DNA of 40,649 nt from CAZAFM01 sp964484395 (lineage in GTDB: Bacteria; Campylobacterota; Campylobacteria; Campylobacterales; CAZAFM01), in assembly GCA_964484395.1 (NCBI GenBank), contig CAZAFM010000004.1, positions 1-40,649 on the forward strand, in the 5' to 3' direction. The stretch's first letter is position 1, and each line of letters opens with the position of its first letter. A program made the position numbers and the translations under genes. This document shows positions 16,581-23,774 of the stretch, one piece after another. The notes under the pieces were generated by a model. The model was not told the DNA's origin. It did no database searches and saw only the letters and a list, made by a program, of their open reading frames with translations.

Positions 16581-17224
16581 TCTACAAATCCTGTTTCTGG
16601 ATGTATTGTTATAGTGGCTGGTTCGCCAGTATCGTTATGGGTTAGGGTTATGGTGCAACTTTCCTTCATAAGTCCTTCATATGCCCTAAAATTCTTATCA
16701 TTAAAACTATATTCCTGATTAATCATATATGGTCTTCCTAAACTATCAAAAATAAGTGAAACAGAATTAGCAGGATAACCAACAGTAAAATGGTCACACT
16801 CTATATCATCTATTATTGTATTGTATTGAGATGGCAAGTATGTAATACTTTCTTGCTTGTTTTCTGTGCTTGCATTATACACCCTACCAAGTCTCTCTTT
16901 TTCAAATGGGTCTATGGCAATTTCATCATTTTTATCAGGTTGACCACCTCTATCACTTCTATCAGAAAAAATTACATAATAACCTCTGTGGTCACCAAAA
17001 AACCTCATCTGCCACCTAGTGTAATACCACCTATCACCATTTGGATCAAACCTATCATCCATAAGTGCTAAATGCTGAGTATATCTTATGTGATTTATGA
17101 GCTGATTTTTAGCTTGTGCTAGCTCACTATCACTTGCTCTGAAGTAAAAAACCGCCACTCCAGAGAGTATGCCAAGTATAACTATAACAAATATTATCTC
17201 AAGAAGTGTAAAAGCTTTTCTCAT
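16577..17224 (-). CDS. Type IV pilin/pseudopilin-like protein (FimT/GspH-like)
   Basis: A 215-residue prepilin-like protein. The leader is only MRKA followed by FTLLEIIFVIVILGILSGVA, giving a short class III signal with Glu at position +5 of the mature protein and Ala instead of Gly at -1. The body is polar and beta-rich with Cys in ECDHFTVGY and ESCTITL that could form a disulfide. It fits a minor pilin of a type IV pilus or type II secretion pseudopilus (FimT/GspH role), inserted in the inner membrane and processed by prepilin peptidase. It is the fourth of four pilin genes overlapping end to end. Confidence 0.82.
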   Translation of the reverse strand: MRKAFTLLEIIFVIVILGILSGVAVFYFRASDSELAQAKNQLINHIRYTQHLALMDDRFDPNGDRWYYTRWQMRFFGDHRGYYVIFSDRSDRGGQPDKNDEIAIDPFEKERLGRVYNASTENKQESITYLPSQYNTIIDDIECDHFTVGYPANSVSLIFDSLGRPYMINQEYSFNDKNFRAYEGLMKESCTITLTHNDTGEPATITIHPETGFVE

Positions 17225-17667
17225 GGTTTTACTACTATCCTTTTTGTGTATCTGTATGGGGTTGTACCTTCTATTTTATCGCTGCCTTCATATCCTATCT
17301 CTTGAGCATCCATCACACCAACTATATCCATAACTACTGTTCCATCACTCTCTGGCACACTTGATGGGACATCTACAGGATGGATGGTGATATTAAAATC
17401 ATAGAGATTATCATATGTTATTTGCACACTTTTGTTTTGGTCAGTATTTTCATCAGAACGGCTTTTGTGATACTGCATCCATAGCACCCCAAACTCCGCG
17501 GCACTTCTAGCGTATAGCTCCATCTGGATTTTGGCAAAGTCATCAAAACTCACTCTTTGGTTGACTGATGCAAACTGAAGTGCATAAGCTCCAAGAGTAG
17601 CAAGGAGGACAAGGATAGCTATTGCGTATAGAAGTATTGAGCCGTTTTTGTTTTTGCTGTATCTCAT
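17221..17667 (-). CDS. PilX/GspK-like minor pilin
   Basis: A 148-residue protein starting MRYSKNKNGSILLYAIAILV, a basic leader plus hydrophobic helix. The residue after Gly is Ser and position +5 is Tyr, not Glu, which is the pattern of PilX/GspK-type subunits that cap the pseudopilus tip. The following RSAAEFGVLWMQYH helix is also typical of that class. It is shorter than GspK and lacks its large insert, so PilX-like is the better description. It lies between the PilW-like and FimT-like genes (2-nt gap upstream, 4-nt overlap downstream). Confidence 0.72.
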   Translation of the reverse strand: MRYSKNKNGSILLYAIAILVLLATLGAYALQFASVNQRVSFDDFAKIQMELYARSAAEFGVLWMQYHKSRSDENTDQNKSVQITYDNLYDFNITIHPVDVPSSVPESDGTVVMDIVGVMDAQEIGYEGSDKIEGTTPYRYTKRIVVKP

Positions 17668-17669
17668 AT

Positions 17670-18602
17670 CTACCTCAGTATCACCGCTGATTCTTTGCAG
17701 TATCTAAACTCCTCACTATCACTAGAGCTAGTCATATACTCCTCACTACTCACACACAGCTGAAGTCGCAAAAGCCCACCATTTGCCTCACTCCAAAACT
17801 TAAAAGCGTTGACATTGTCTATAATAGTCTCTGTGCTTACATTATTATCATCAATTCCATCACCATTCCATGGGCGGAAGTTGTAGTGTAGGTTTAGATC
17901 TCCACCATCAAGTGTGATAGCATATGCACTATATGAGAGGGAATAGTTTTCTACTATAGTTATATTTTTATCTTCTTCAATAGTAATATCGTCTTCACCA
18001 TTTACAGTGGTTATTTTATGTAGTGAACTAGGAGTATCTGTCCAAAATCTTTCTTCAGCATCTCCACTATCTTCGTAATATGGAAAATATATTACGCTTC
18101 TGTGATTTGCTCCACTCAGAAGAGGAACGCCTGTAATATCAAACTGTGTACTATTAGTATCATTTAGCGATATGGACTCAAACATAGATTGAGGCGAAAC
18201 TATATCAGTTGCACTACTCGCTATTACATCTGCAAAGCCACTATATCCATTTTGTGCCATATCGCCACTTAGTTTGAAGCTCTCAATATCTTTTCCTATC
18301 CAAAGAAGCGCACCATCACTAATGTTTAGGTCGGTTAACCCTCTCTCAAAGACAGCTTTGTAGCCAGAAGGAGAGCTGCTATCATCCACGAAAACCACAC
18401 TATCCTCTATGGCTCTATCTACTCTTTTTTTGATGATGGTTAGTGCGTTTGAGGTTTTTAGGGTTAGGTCATTTAGGACTTTGGCGTTGTTGTAGTTTCT
18501 AAATAGTGAGCCTATGATGTCTGTAGTGATAGTAGCGATGATGCCAAGGACTACTATGACAAATATCATCTCAAGTAGTGTAAAGCTTTTTTTGCTACTC
18601 AC
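17670..18602 (-). CDS. PilW/GspJ-like prepilin
   Basis: A 310-residue prepilin with leader MSSKKS and helix FTLLEMIFVIVVLGIIATIT (Glu +5, Ser at -1). The long soluble region is acidic and Ser/Thr/Asn-rich, with FKLSGDMAQNGYSGFADV, a helix-turn often seen in PilW-like subunits. Cys near the end (QLCVSSEEY, EFRYCKES) may pair. It overlaps the PilV-like gene by 4 nt. Size and second position in a four-gene set fit PilW of type IV pili or GspJ of type II secretion; these cannot be told apart here. Confidence 0.8.
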   Translation of the reverse strand: MSSKKSFTLLEMIFVIVVLGIIATITTDIIGSLFRNYNNAKVLNDLTLKTSNALTIIKKRVDRAIEDSVVFVDDSSSPSGYKAVFERGLTDLNISDGALLWIGKDIESFKLSGDMAQNGYSGFADVIASSATDIVSPQSMFESISLNDTNSTQFDITGVPLLSGANHRSVIYFPYYEDSGDAEERFWTDTPSSLHKITTVNGEDDITIEEDKNITIVENYSLSYSAYAITLDGGDLNLHYNFRPWNGDGIDDNNVSTETIIDNVNAFKFWSEANGGLLRLQLCVSSEEYMTSSSDSEEFRYCKESAVILR

Positions 18603-19258
18603 TCAAAATCCCTGCTTAGAAGCTCATCATATCCGATGTTTGCACCTATGTATTTTAGTGTTGACTCTGTACCTGTAGCATCATCATTTTTTACTTTTAC
18701 AGTTACCTGCTTGAGATTTGTGGTTCCTGCAGGTGAGGCAGGGTCTATCTTAAAACTATTTCCATTGCTAAGTGAATCATTTGTATCAACATAGCTTACC
18801 ACTACATCTATACTGAAACTCTCTACTTTACGATTTTCATTATGAAAATCATCTATATCATCAAAATTTCGTTTTTCAAATGACTCACCAGAATCTAAAC
18901 CTAGATCATCACTAGAACTAGCCTTCCCTCCATCTTTTGCACACTGCCGTCTTCCAGCCTCATGATACAGACCCCCAGCTATTGAAGGGTTTGTTCCATT
19001 TCTATCACTACATCCAGAATCATCACTATCTATGATATAAACCACATTTGCATCTTCCCAGTCATCAGTGTTGTTTTCATCCCACTCTTTACTCATTATC
19101 ACACTCATTTGGGCTAGTCCGTGATAGTAGCCTTTGTTATCTACTGTAGCTTCACTTGAGTAGTTCATCACAGTCATAATAGCTGGTATACTAAGAAAAG
19201 CGATACCGATAACAACTATACCGACTATAAGCTCTAGTAGTGTAAAAGCGTATTTCAT
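18599..19258 (-). CDS. PilV/GspI-like prepilin
   Basis: A 219-residue prepilin with a very short leader MKYA and helix FTLLELIVGIVVIGIAFLSI (Glu +5, Ala at -1). The soluble part is strongly acidic and Asn/Asp/Ser-rich (NNTDDWEDANV, DSDDSGCSDRNG) and has Cys at CSDRNG and RRQCAKD. A PilV/GspI-like role is suggested by its place at the head of the four-gene set and by its helix. Its ATGA start overlaps the Uma2 stop, preceded by an AAGGG-type ribosome site within the Uma2 gene end. Confidence 0.78.
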   Translation of the reverse strand: MKYAFTLLELIVGIVVIGIAFLSIPAIMTVMNYSSEATVDNKGYYHGLAQMSVIMSKEWDENNTDDWEDANVVYIIDSDDSGCSDRNGTNPSIAGGLYHEAGRRQCAKDGGKASSSDDLGLDSGESFEKRNFDDIDDFHNENRKVESFSIDVVVSYVDTNDSLSNGNSFKIDPASPAGTTNLKQVTVKVKNDDATGTESTLKYIGANIGYDELLSRDFE

Positions 19259-19794
19259 TTTACCCTTCTAAATACCCTATCAAAGTCAAACTCTCTTATA
19301 CATCCATCCACACTAAACTCAAAAGCACCTTTACAAAACTCCTCTACAAACTCATACTTTTCACCTTCAAGCGTGTAGACCTCAGCATACATGGTTTTTG
19401 GCTCCACCATTATGTAGTATGGGACTTTTTGCTCCTCATATAGTGCGAACTTTAGGTTTCTATCTTTTCTCTCAGTAGAGTCACTTAGTATCTCAAAGAG
19501 TATCTTAGGAGGATAGGTCAAAAACCTCTCATCCACATCATCACCACATGAGAGCGCTACATCAGGCGCTACTACAGTTTTTGAGGATACTTTCCAGTCT
19601 ACTGCAACATAAACATCACATTTATCAAAAAGATTTATCAATTCCATAGAAATAAGTCCCAATAGACTCTGATGTCTCCTCATAGGCTTTGGCGCCATAG
19701 CATACGGAATCCCCTCTATAAGCTCCCAGTCGCCATCCCACATCTCATAGTCAGCATAGTTATAGTTAGGAAGTAGGTTTTGCGGTACACTCAT
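19255..19794 (-). CDS. Uma2-family (DUF820) restriction-nuclease-fold protein
   Basis: A 179-residue protein with the PD-(D/E)xK nuclease fold of the Uma2 family. Motifs are LIEGIPYAMAPKP, His41, PDVAL (Asp78), ILFEILSDST (Glu101) and DRNLKFALYE (Lys115), so the catalytic set looks complete. Uma2 proteins are predicted endonucleases, but few have been tested. I start at the ATG at 19794 because AAAGGAGAGAGT gives a strong ribosome site; an upstream ATG at 19848 would add 18 residues overlapping the glycosyltransferase remnant. It is the first gene of a seven-gene coupled run with the minor pilins, an unusual partner set. Confidence 0.85.
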   Translation of the reverse strand: MSVPQNLLPNYNYADYEMWDGDWELIEGIPYAMAPKPMRRHQSLLGLISMELINLFDKCDVYVAVDWKVSSKTVVAPDVALSCGDDVDERFLTYPPKILFEILSDSTERKDRNLKFALYEEQKVPYYIMVEPKTMYAEVYTLEGEKYEFVEEFCKGAFEFSVDGCIREFDFDRVFRRVK

Positions 19795-19825
19795 ACTCTC
19801 TCCTTTAAGCTTTGGATTTGAGTTT

Positions 19826-20014
19826 TCACTCTTTTGCTGTTTGTCCAAATAAAGCTACATTGAGTATATCAGCTTCACTAGCTAACTCGTTTTTTTGTAG
19901 TGCTTCTACTGTCTGCCATGTGTGGTCTGGGCGGTTGTAGACAAATAGCACTATAGGGACTAGTTCCAATGTTGAATTTTTAATTTTTAATTTTGAATTA
20001 TTTTCTTGTGTCAT
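19826..20014 (-). pseudogene. Truncated start of a glycosyltransferase
   Basis: The frame encodes about 62 residues. After a low-complexity beginning (KLKIKNSTLELV, from AT-rich repeats at 19971-20000) comes PIVLFVYNRPDHTWQTVEAL and QKNELASEADI, which matches the opening strand and helix of glycosyltransferases whose normal continuation is a FIYSDGPK-like stretch. Here the similarity stops and an unrelated 12-residue tail (LNVALFGQTAKE) follows. The rest of a gene normally several hundred residues long is missing. It is probably a remnant of a surface polysaccharide gene cut by deletion. The tail overlaps the alternative upstream start of Uma2. Confidence 0.65.
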
Positions 20015-20039
20015 CTGCTTTCCTAATCTTTTAATTGTT

Positions 20040-20441
20040 TTATATACACTTTAGTCCAAACTTTTCATACTCTGGAAACTTTCTATCTTTTGAAACAAGC
20101 GTGATGCTATCATTTATACACTTCCAAATAATGATCCTGTCAAATGGATCTTTGTGTACTTCTACTTTTGGAAGTTTGTAAAAACTAGACATTGTTGCAG
20201 TGTCTAGCTCTAAGATATCTATACCCATCTTTTGTGCTTTTTGGGGTAACTCTTCGGGAAGCACTCCATCTAGTTCAAGCTTGCCTAAACCATACTTCAA
20301 AGATATCTCCCAAAAGCTTATATTTGTTATGTAAACTCTGTTTTTAGGATTTTGAAGGGCTTGTAGTTTTTTGTTATCTATTTTTTCTGGGTCAAACAAA
20401 AGCCATAAAAATATATGCGTATCAATTATATAGCGATTCAT
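20040..20441 (-). CDS. vapC: PIN-domain toxin (VapC-like)
   Basis: A 133-residue PIN-domain ribonuclease toxin of the Phd-linked branch. Acidic residues are in place: Asp7 in YIIDTHIFLWLLF, Glu45 in SFWEISLKYGLGKL, Asp98 and Asp101 in KDPFDRIIIW, and Asp119 in LVSKDRKF. These match the DTHxxLW and DPFDR hallmarks of this family. It overlaps the antitoxin gene by 4 nt and is expressed from the promoter upstream of that gene. The substrate is unknown, probably tRNA or rRNA. It is distinct from the VapC at 1973, which belongs to another PIN branch. Confidence 0.87.
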   Translation of the reverse strand: MNRYIIDTHIFLWLLFDPEKIDNKKLQALQNPKNRVYITNISFWEISLKYGLGKLELDGVLPEELPQKAQKMGIDILELDTATMSSFYKLPKVEVHKDPFDRIIIWKCINDSITLVSKDRKFPEYEKFGLKCI

Positions 20442-20683
20442 AAACCTAAAAACTCTTCATCACTTAGTTCAAAATCATTTTTAACTGTAAAACTTCCTCT
20501 GTTTTTACAGATACCAAACTCTCTTTTTTCTTCTACCTCTAAACTTTTGTCGTATGGTATGATCATAGCTATTTTTTCATGTTTCTTTCCATACTCAACT
20601 ATGTACTTTTCACCATCATTTTTTATAGTTTTAAGTACATCTGAGAAATTAGACTTTAGTTGTGCTATTTGAATTGATTGCAT
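20438..20683 (-). CDS. Phd/YefM-type antitoxin
   Basis: An 81-residue antitoxin. The N-terminus MQSIQIAQLKSNFSDVLKTI and the following KYIVEYGKKHEKIAMIIPYD are the Phd/YefM fold that dimerises and binds operator DNA. The acidic tail (VKNDFELSDEEFLGL) would bind the toxin. It precedes and overlaps the PIN toxin gene by 4 nt. A strong promoter with an inverted repeat lies directly upstream, so autoregulation is expected. Confidence 0.85.
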   Translation of the reverse strand: MQSIQIAQLKSNFSDVLKTIKNDGEKYIVEYGKKHEKIAMIIPYDKSLEVEEKREFGICKNRGSFTVKNDFELSDEEFLGL

Positions 20684-20706
20684 TGTGTTTTCCTCATTTT
20701 CTTTTG

Positions 20707-20736
20707 ATTATACCTTTTTATATGACATGTTGTCAA
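20707..20736 (-). promoter_or_regulatory. Promoter and operator of the Phd/PIN pair
   Basis: On the minus strand TTGACA (20731-20736) and TATAAT (20707-20712) are separated by 18 nt, almost ideal. The -35 box is half of a perfect inverted repeat TGACA-ACA-TGTCA (20723-20735), a likely antitoxin operator. The TGA stop of the upstream FkbM-type remnant lies inside the -35 box. Confidence 0.72.
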
Positions 20737-20959
20737 AAAAATAACTCATCAATCTCTTTACTCTTCACTCGTGCATCTTCTAAAAAACTATATGACTTTA
20801 GATAAAACAACACTCTTCTCGTATAATAAATTCCGTTAGCCACCACCCATTCTTGTGAATATGATTTTAAAGCATAACCATCGAAATAATTGTTTTTTAT
20901 TTCAATCAACTGCTCTATTGCACTTTTTGGCAATATAGATTTAAGTATTTTTTTAACAT
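20733..20959 (-). pseudogene. Truncated start of an FkbM-type methyltransferase
   Basis: About 66-75 residues. The segment NNYFDGYALKSYSQE is the characteristic N-terminal part of FkbM-family methyltransferases, which continue as GEDMIL and several hundred more residues. Here it is followed by an unrelated tail (VVANGIYYTRRVLFYLKSYS onward) and a stop. The open frame begins at a TTG (20933), but the natural beginning seems to be ATG 20959, separated by a run of seven A; one more A would give MLKKILKSILPKSAIEQL in frame. Promoter-like GCTAAAAT (20983-20990) lies upstream. Probably a broken polysaccharide-modification gene. The tail could instead belong to a small real protein. Confidence 0.5.
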
Positions 20960-20995
20960 TTAAAAAAGGCTTTTGCTACCCTATTTTAGCACAAA

Positions 20996-21658
20996 TCACA
21001 GCTCTTTTAGCCTTTTTTCTACTTCACTCTTTATTTTTGGGTTTTTGGTGTTTTTATAGAGCCACAGGAGGTCATCTTTTCTCTGCTTGCTTCTGGCGTT
21101 TTTGGAGGAGGAGAGAAGATATAGCTCCTCTATGTACTCATCTACTAGCAAAGAGCCAAAAATCTTCCTTCCCTCCCTGCTTATTAGCTCTTTGCTGATT
21201 TTCTCCACCTCATCCATGCCACCTTCCAAGTCATATGTTGCAATTAGTAGCATCTTTAAAAAAAGTAGCCTAAAGTCATCATTTCCTAAGGCTATTGCCT
21301 CATCTATGAGCAACAAAGCCCCTTTTAGGTCACTTTTTATAGTAGCTAGATATGTAGTAGCGTAGTTTATCGCTTGAAAAAAGTGCGGATCCATTACGGT
21401 GATAGTCTTGAAAGCCGCTCTAAACTCATCACTATCTACACTATAACTATCTCCTTTTCTCATCTCACTTACACTGTTTGCATCTAGCCATAGCCTATCA
21501 GCTACTAGTGTGTGAAATGCGCCATTTACGGCTCTATATACTAGAGGGTTAGCAAAAAGCATTGTGTTTTTTTCAACCACTTCTTCACTATCTTTTAAGC
21601 TCCAAGCAAGACTTATAGCAAGTAGCAAAAACCCAAAAGCCAGTAGCCTAATGACCAA
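20996..21658 (-). CDS. Membrane-anchored helical-repeat protein of unknown function
   Basis: A 220-residue protein with an N-terminal membrane anchor or uncleaved signal (VIRLLAFGFLLLAISLAWSL) and an otherwise helical, probably periplasmic body. DPHFFQAINYATTYLATIKSD and GALLLIDEAIALGNDDFRL look like TPR-type repeats; the C-terminus is rich in charge. It overlaps the ABC-2 permease gene by 11 nt and is surely co-transcribed with it, suggesting an accessory role to that transporter. I recognise no named family. Confidence 0.72.
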   Translation of the reverse strand: MVIRLLAFGFLLLAISLAWSLKDSEEVVEKNTMLFANPLVYRAVNGAFHTLVADRLWLDANSVSEMRKGDSYSVDSDEFRAAFKTITVMDPHFFQAINYATTYLATIKSDLKGALLLIDEAIALGNDDFRLLFLKMLLIATYDLEGGMDEVEKISKELISREGRKIFGSLLVDEYIEELYLLSSSKNARSKQRKDDLLWLYKNTKNPKIKSEVEKRLKEL

Positions 21659-22427
21659 CTTTTAAGGCCTTTTTAGCAAATCTCATAAAGCTGATAAAAA
21701 CCAAAAAGTATGAATAGAAAACAAAATACCCCAAAACCTTCCAGACCATCACACTATCTACTTCTAGGTTGTTTACTACAAGTGATTGGATGTCAAAGAG
21801 AGAGTAGTTTGGAAGTAGTACATACAGTATGTTTGAGAGTGTCATAAACCAGCTATCACCACTTTTTGCAGCATAGACTATAAGCTCATCTAGTGCATTT
21901 CCTATGAGATAGAGTACCACACCATATAGTGAAGCATTCATCACAGAGACAAAGCGACTTATAGTTATGATACTAAACCCTAGCATAATAGAGCCTAGGC
22001 TATACAAAAGAAGCTGAAGCAAGATAGCCCATCTAACCTCACCCTCAACACCATACAAAAGCACTATATCAAAAGCAAAAAATACAGCAAAAAGAGCAAA
22101 TATGATAGAAGCGATACTCTTAAAAAGTGCAACCTCATACTCAAACCTACTAACCCCCAAAGAGAGAGGAATCATAAAAAGCCCCATATCCCGCTCTTTT
22201 TGAAGCAGGGTAAATGTATAAAAGAGTGTAGCTATAAGCAGAAGAAGGTTTTGAGATGACAAAAGCAGGTCTTCAAAAAGCTTAAACCTCAAAGCAATAT
22301 CTACATGCGAAATAGAGAGTGCTAAAGCAGCACTTAGAGCAGCAAAAAACAACAACAAGTAGTTTGCCCTCTCTTTAAGCAAAGAGTGAGTGATAAAAAG
22401 AGTTAGAGCTAGTATACGCCTAGTCAT
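21648..22427 (-). CDS. ABC-2-type transporter permease
   Basis: A 259-residue inner membrane protein with about six hydrophobic segments (for example YLLLFFAALSAALALSI, LLLLIATLFYTFTLL, SIASIIFALFAVFFAFDIVL). The LQKERDMGLFMIPLSLGVSRFEYEVA loop, between the second and third segments, is typical of ABC-2 permeases of the NosY/exporter kind. Its start overlaps the ATPase stop by 4 nt and its end overlaps the TPR-like gene. Substrate unknown. Confidence 0.8.
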   Translation of the reverse strand: MTRRILALTLFITHSLLKERANYLLLFFAALSAALALSISHVDIALRFKLFEDLLLSSQNLLLLIATLFYTFTLLQKERDMGLFMIPLSLGVSRFEYEVALFKSIASIIFALFAVFFAFDIVLLYGVEGEVRWAILLQLLLYSLGSIMLGFSIITISRFVSVMNASLYGVVLYLIGNALDELIVYAAKSGDSWFMTLSNILYVLLPNYSLFDIQSLVVNNLEVDSVMVWKVLGYFVFYSYFLVFISFMRFAKKALKVGH

Positions 22428-23068
22428 CTTAGCACCTCCGGACGGTGCTTTTGAAGCTCTTTTTCTAGCTCCTCTTCATTCTTTATAAACCCCCTAAAAA
22501 CAACCCTGCCCTCTTTTAGTATGACAATCTCATTTTCTAGTTTACAAGCAAGCTTGATTGAGTGTGTTGAGATGATGAGGTTTTGGGTTGTGTTTAACTC
22601 TAGTAGTAGTAGTAACTCTACAAGCTCCCTTCCAAAAGGATCAAGCCCACTAGTTGGCTCATCTAGGATGATGGTTTTTGGCTCTCCTACTTTTGCTAGT
22701 GCTAGCAGGAGTCTTTGTTTCATCCCTTTTGAGTAGGTTTTTATAGGTTTGTTTACATCCACATCTAAAGATACACTTTTTAGAAGCTCACCTAGCTCTG
22801 TATGCCTATCAGCCTTTATGGCTCTGATAAGCGAAAAATACTCCTTCGCACTCATAGAGCTATCAATATACGCCCCTTCAGGTGCATATCCAACCTCTTT
22901 TGTATTAAGCCTCTTAAACTCCTTAGCAAAATGCTCTAAAAAAGGGTGGTCACTAAGCTTTGGATAAAAGCCCAAAAGGTAGTTTATAAGAGTGGTTTTC
23001 CCAGCGCCATTATGACCTAGAAGTGTGAAGCTTCGCATCAGCATCTCTTTTTTCTGTAATTTTAACAT
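22424..23068 (-). CDS. ABC transporter ATPase with shortened N-terminus
   Basis: A 214-residue ABC ATPase energising the ABC-2 permease encoded next. Walker A is GHNGAGKTT at residues 18-26, the signature is YSKGMKQRLLLALA, Walker B TIILDEPTSGLD and the switch His in STHS, so ATP hydrolysis should work. Walker A normally lies 35-45 residues in. Here the first strands, with the A-loop aromatic, are missing, and the frame upstream reaches the recO stop only five codons before the ATG. The start is therefore genuine within this sequence unless a non-AUG codon is used. GGGATT gives a modest ribosome site. It follows recO by 15 nt. Confidence 0.85.
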   Translation of the reverse strand: MLKLQKKEMLMRSFTLLGHNGAGKTTLINYLLGFYPKLSDHPFLEHFAKEFKRLNTKEVGYAPEGAYIDSSMSAKEYFSLIRAIKADRHTELGELLKSVSLDVDVNKPIKTYSKGMKQRLLLALAKVGEPKTIILDEPTSGLDPFGRELVELLLLLELNTTQNLIISTHSIKLACKLENEIVILKEGRVVFRGFIKNEEELEKELQKHRPEVLR

Positions 23069-23083
23069 ATATAATCCCAGGTT

Positions 23084-23704
23084 TTACAGCCCAAGAAGCA
23101 GAGTGTTCCATAAAATCTCAACCTCATCATCACTCAAAAACATACTACTTTTCTTGCCCATCAGCTCAAAAAAGGCTTTTTTGTCTATCTCACTAGCATA
23201 TACACATTCACTATGGGCGGGCAAAAAACTTCTAACAACTGCTAGATGCTCGCCTTCTATCTTGTTTTGGCAGAAGTGGCAACTCTCTTTTATGTGTAGT
23301 CTACCCTCATGCTCTAGTAGCTTTACATAGCTTTCTAGTATTGCGCGCTTTGGGTTTTGAAGGGTTAGCTTAGTAGAGCACTCCTCAAGAAGCTCAAAGT
23401 AGAAACTATCTATCTCCTCTACTTCTCTTAGATGCTCATATAGAAGCCTCAAAAAACCCTGCCAACAAAACATCTTTGAGTGTGAAAAAATATACTCAGA
23501 TGGTAGATGCAGAACATTTCTTAGCCTAGGAAGGTGTGCTTTATGGCTTATTTCTGTTTCAAAGTCAACCTTAAATCCTATCTGTATATATGAGTGTCTA
23601 GCTCCATAGAACCTATATAAAGTCTTTAGTTTATTAGGCGTAAGTATTGAGACTATCAAGTCCTCTTCACGAGTTTTGTTGAAGTTTAATATATAACCTT
23701 GCAT
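23084..23704 (-). CDS. recO: Recombination mediator RecO, epsilon type
   Basis: About 206 residues from the ATG at 23704. RecO helps RecR load RecA on SSB-coated single-stranded DNA in RecFOR-type repair. The beginning MQGYILNFNKTREEDLIVSI is the OB-fold strand pattern of Campylobacterota RecO. FYGARHSYIQIGFKVDFE, VEEIDSFYFELLEECSTKL, QNPKRAILESYVKLLEHEGRL and a CHFC knuckle follow. An ATG at 23731 would add nine residues, but the domain start and a TATAAT box just upstream of 23704 favour the shorter form, whose mRNA leader would then be very short. It diverges from gltB with overlapping promoter regions. Confidence 0.85.
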   Translation of the reverse strand: MQGYILNFNKTREEDLIVSILTPNKLKTLYRFYGARHSYIQIGFKVDFETEISHKAHLPRLRNVLHLPSEYIFSHSKMFCWQGFLRLLYEHLREVEEIDSFYFELLEECSTKLTLQNPKRAILESYVKLLEHEGRLHIKESCHFCQNKIEGEHLAVVRSFLPAHSECVYASEIDKKAFFELMGKKSSMFLSDDEVEILWNTLLLGL

Positions 23705-23739
23705 AGTTGTATTATACCTATATTTAATCAAAAATCAGT

Positions 23740-23767
23740 TAGAATTGCGCCATTTTATGCGGAAGGA
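23740..23767 (+). promoter_or_regulatory. gltB -10 box and start-deciding ribosome site
   Basis: TAGAAT at 23740-23745 can serve as a -10 box, placing the transcript start near 23752. AAGGA at 23763-23767 lies 7 nt before a TTG at 23775. No ribosome site precedes the in-frame ATG at 23757, which would be nearly leaderless. Together these favour initiation at TTG 23775. Confidence 0.4.
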
Positions 23768-23774
23768 TTATGCA

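Noticed and set aside
19971..20000. AT-rich TTTAATTTTTAATTTTGAAT repeats as a CRISPR or origin element
   Set aside because: Units are short, imperfect and few; they read as low-complexity sequence in the glycosyltransferase remnant.
23025..23330. 101-residue plus-strand frame with Cys pairs
   Set aside because: It is a mirror of recO and the ABC ATPase start; no ribosome site and no family resemblance.
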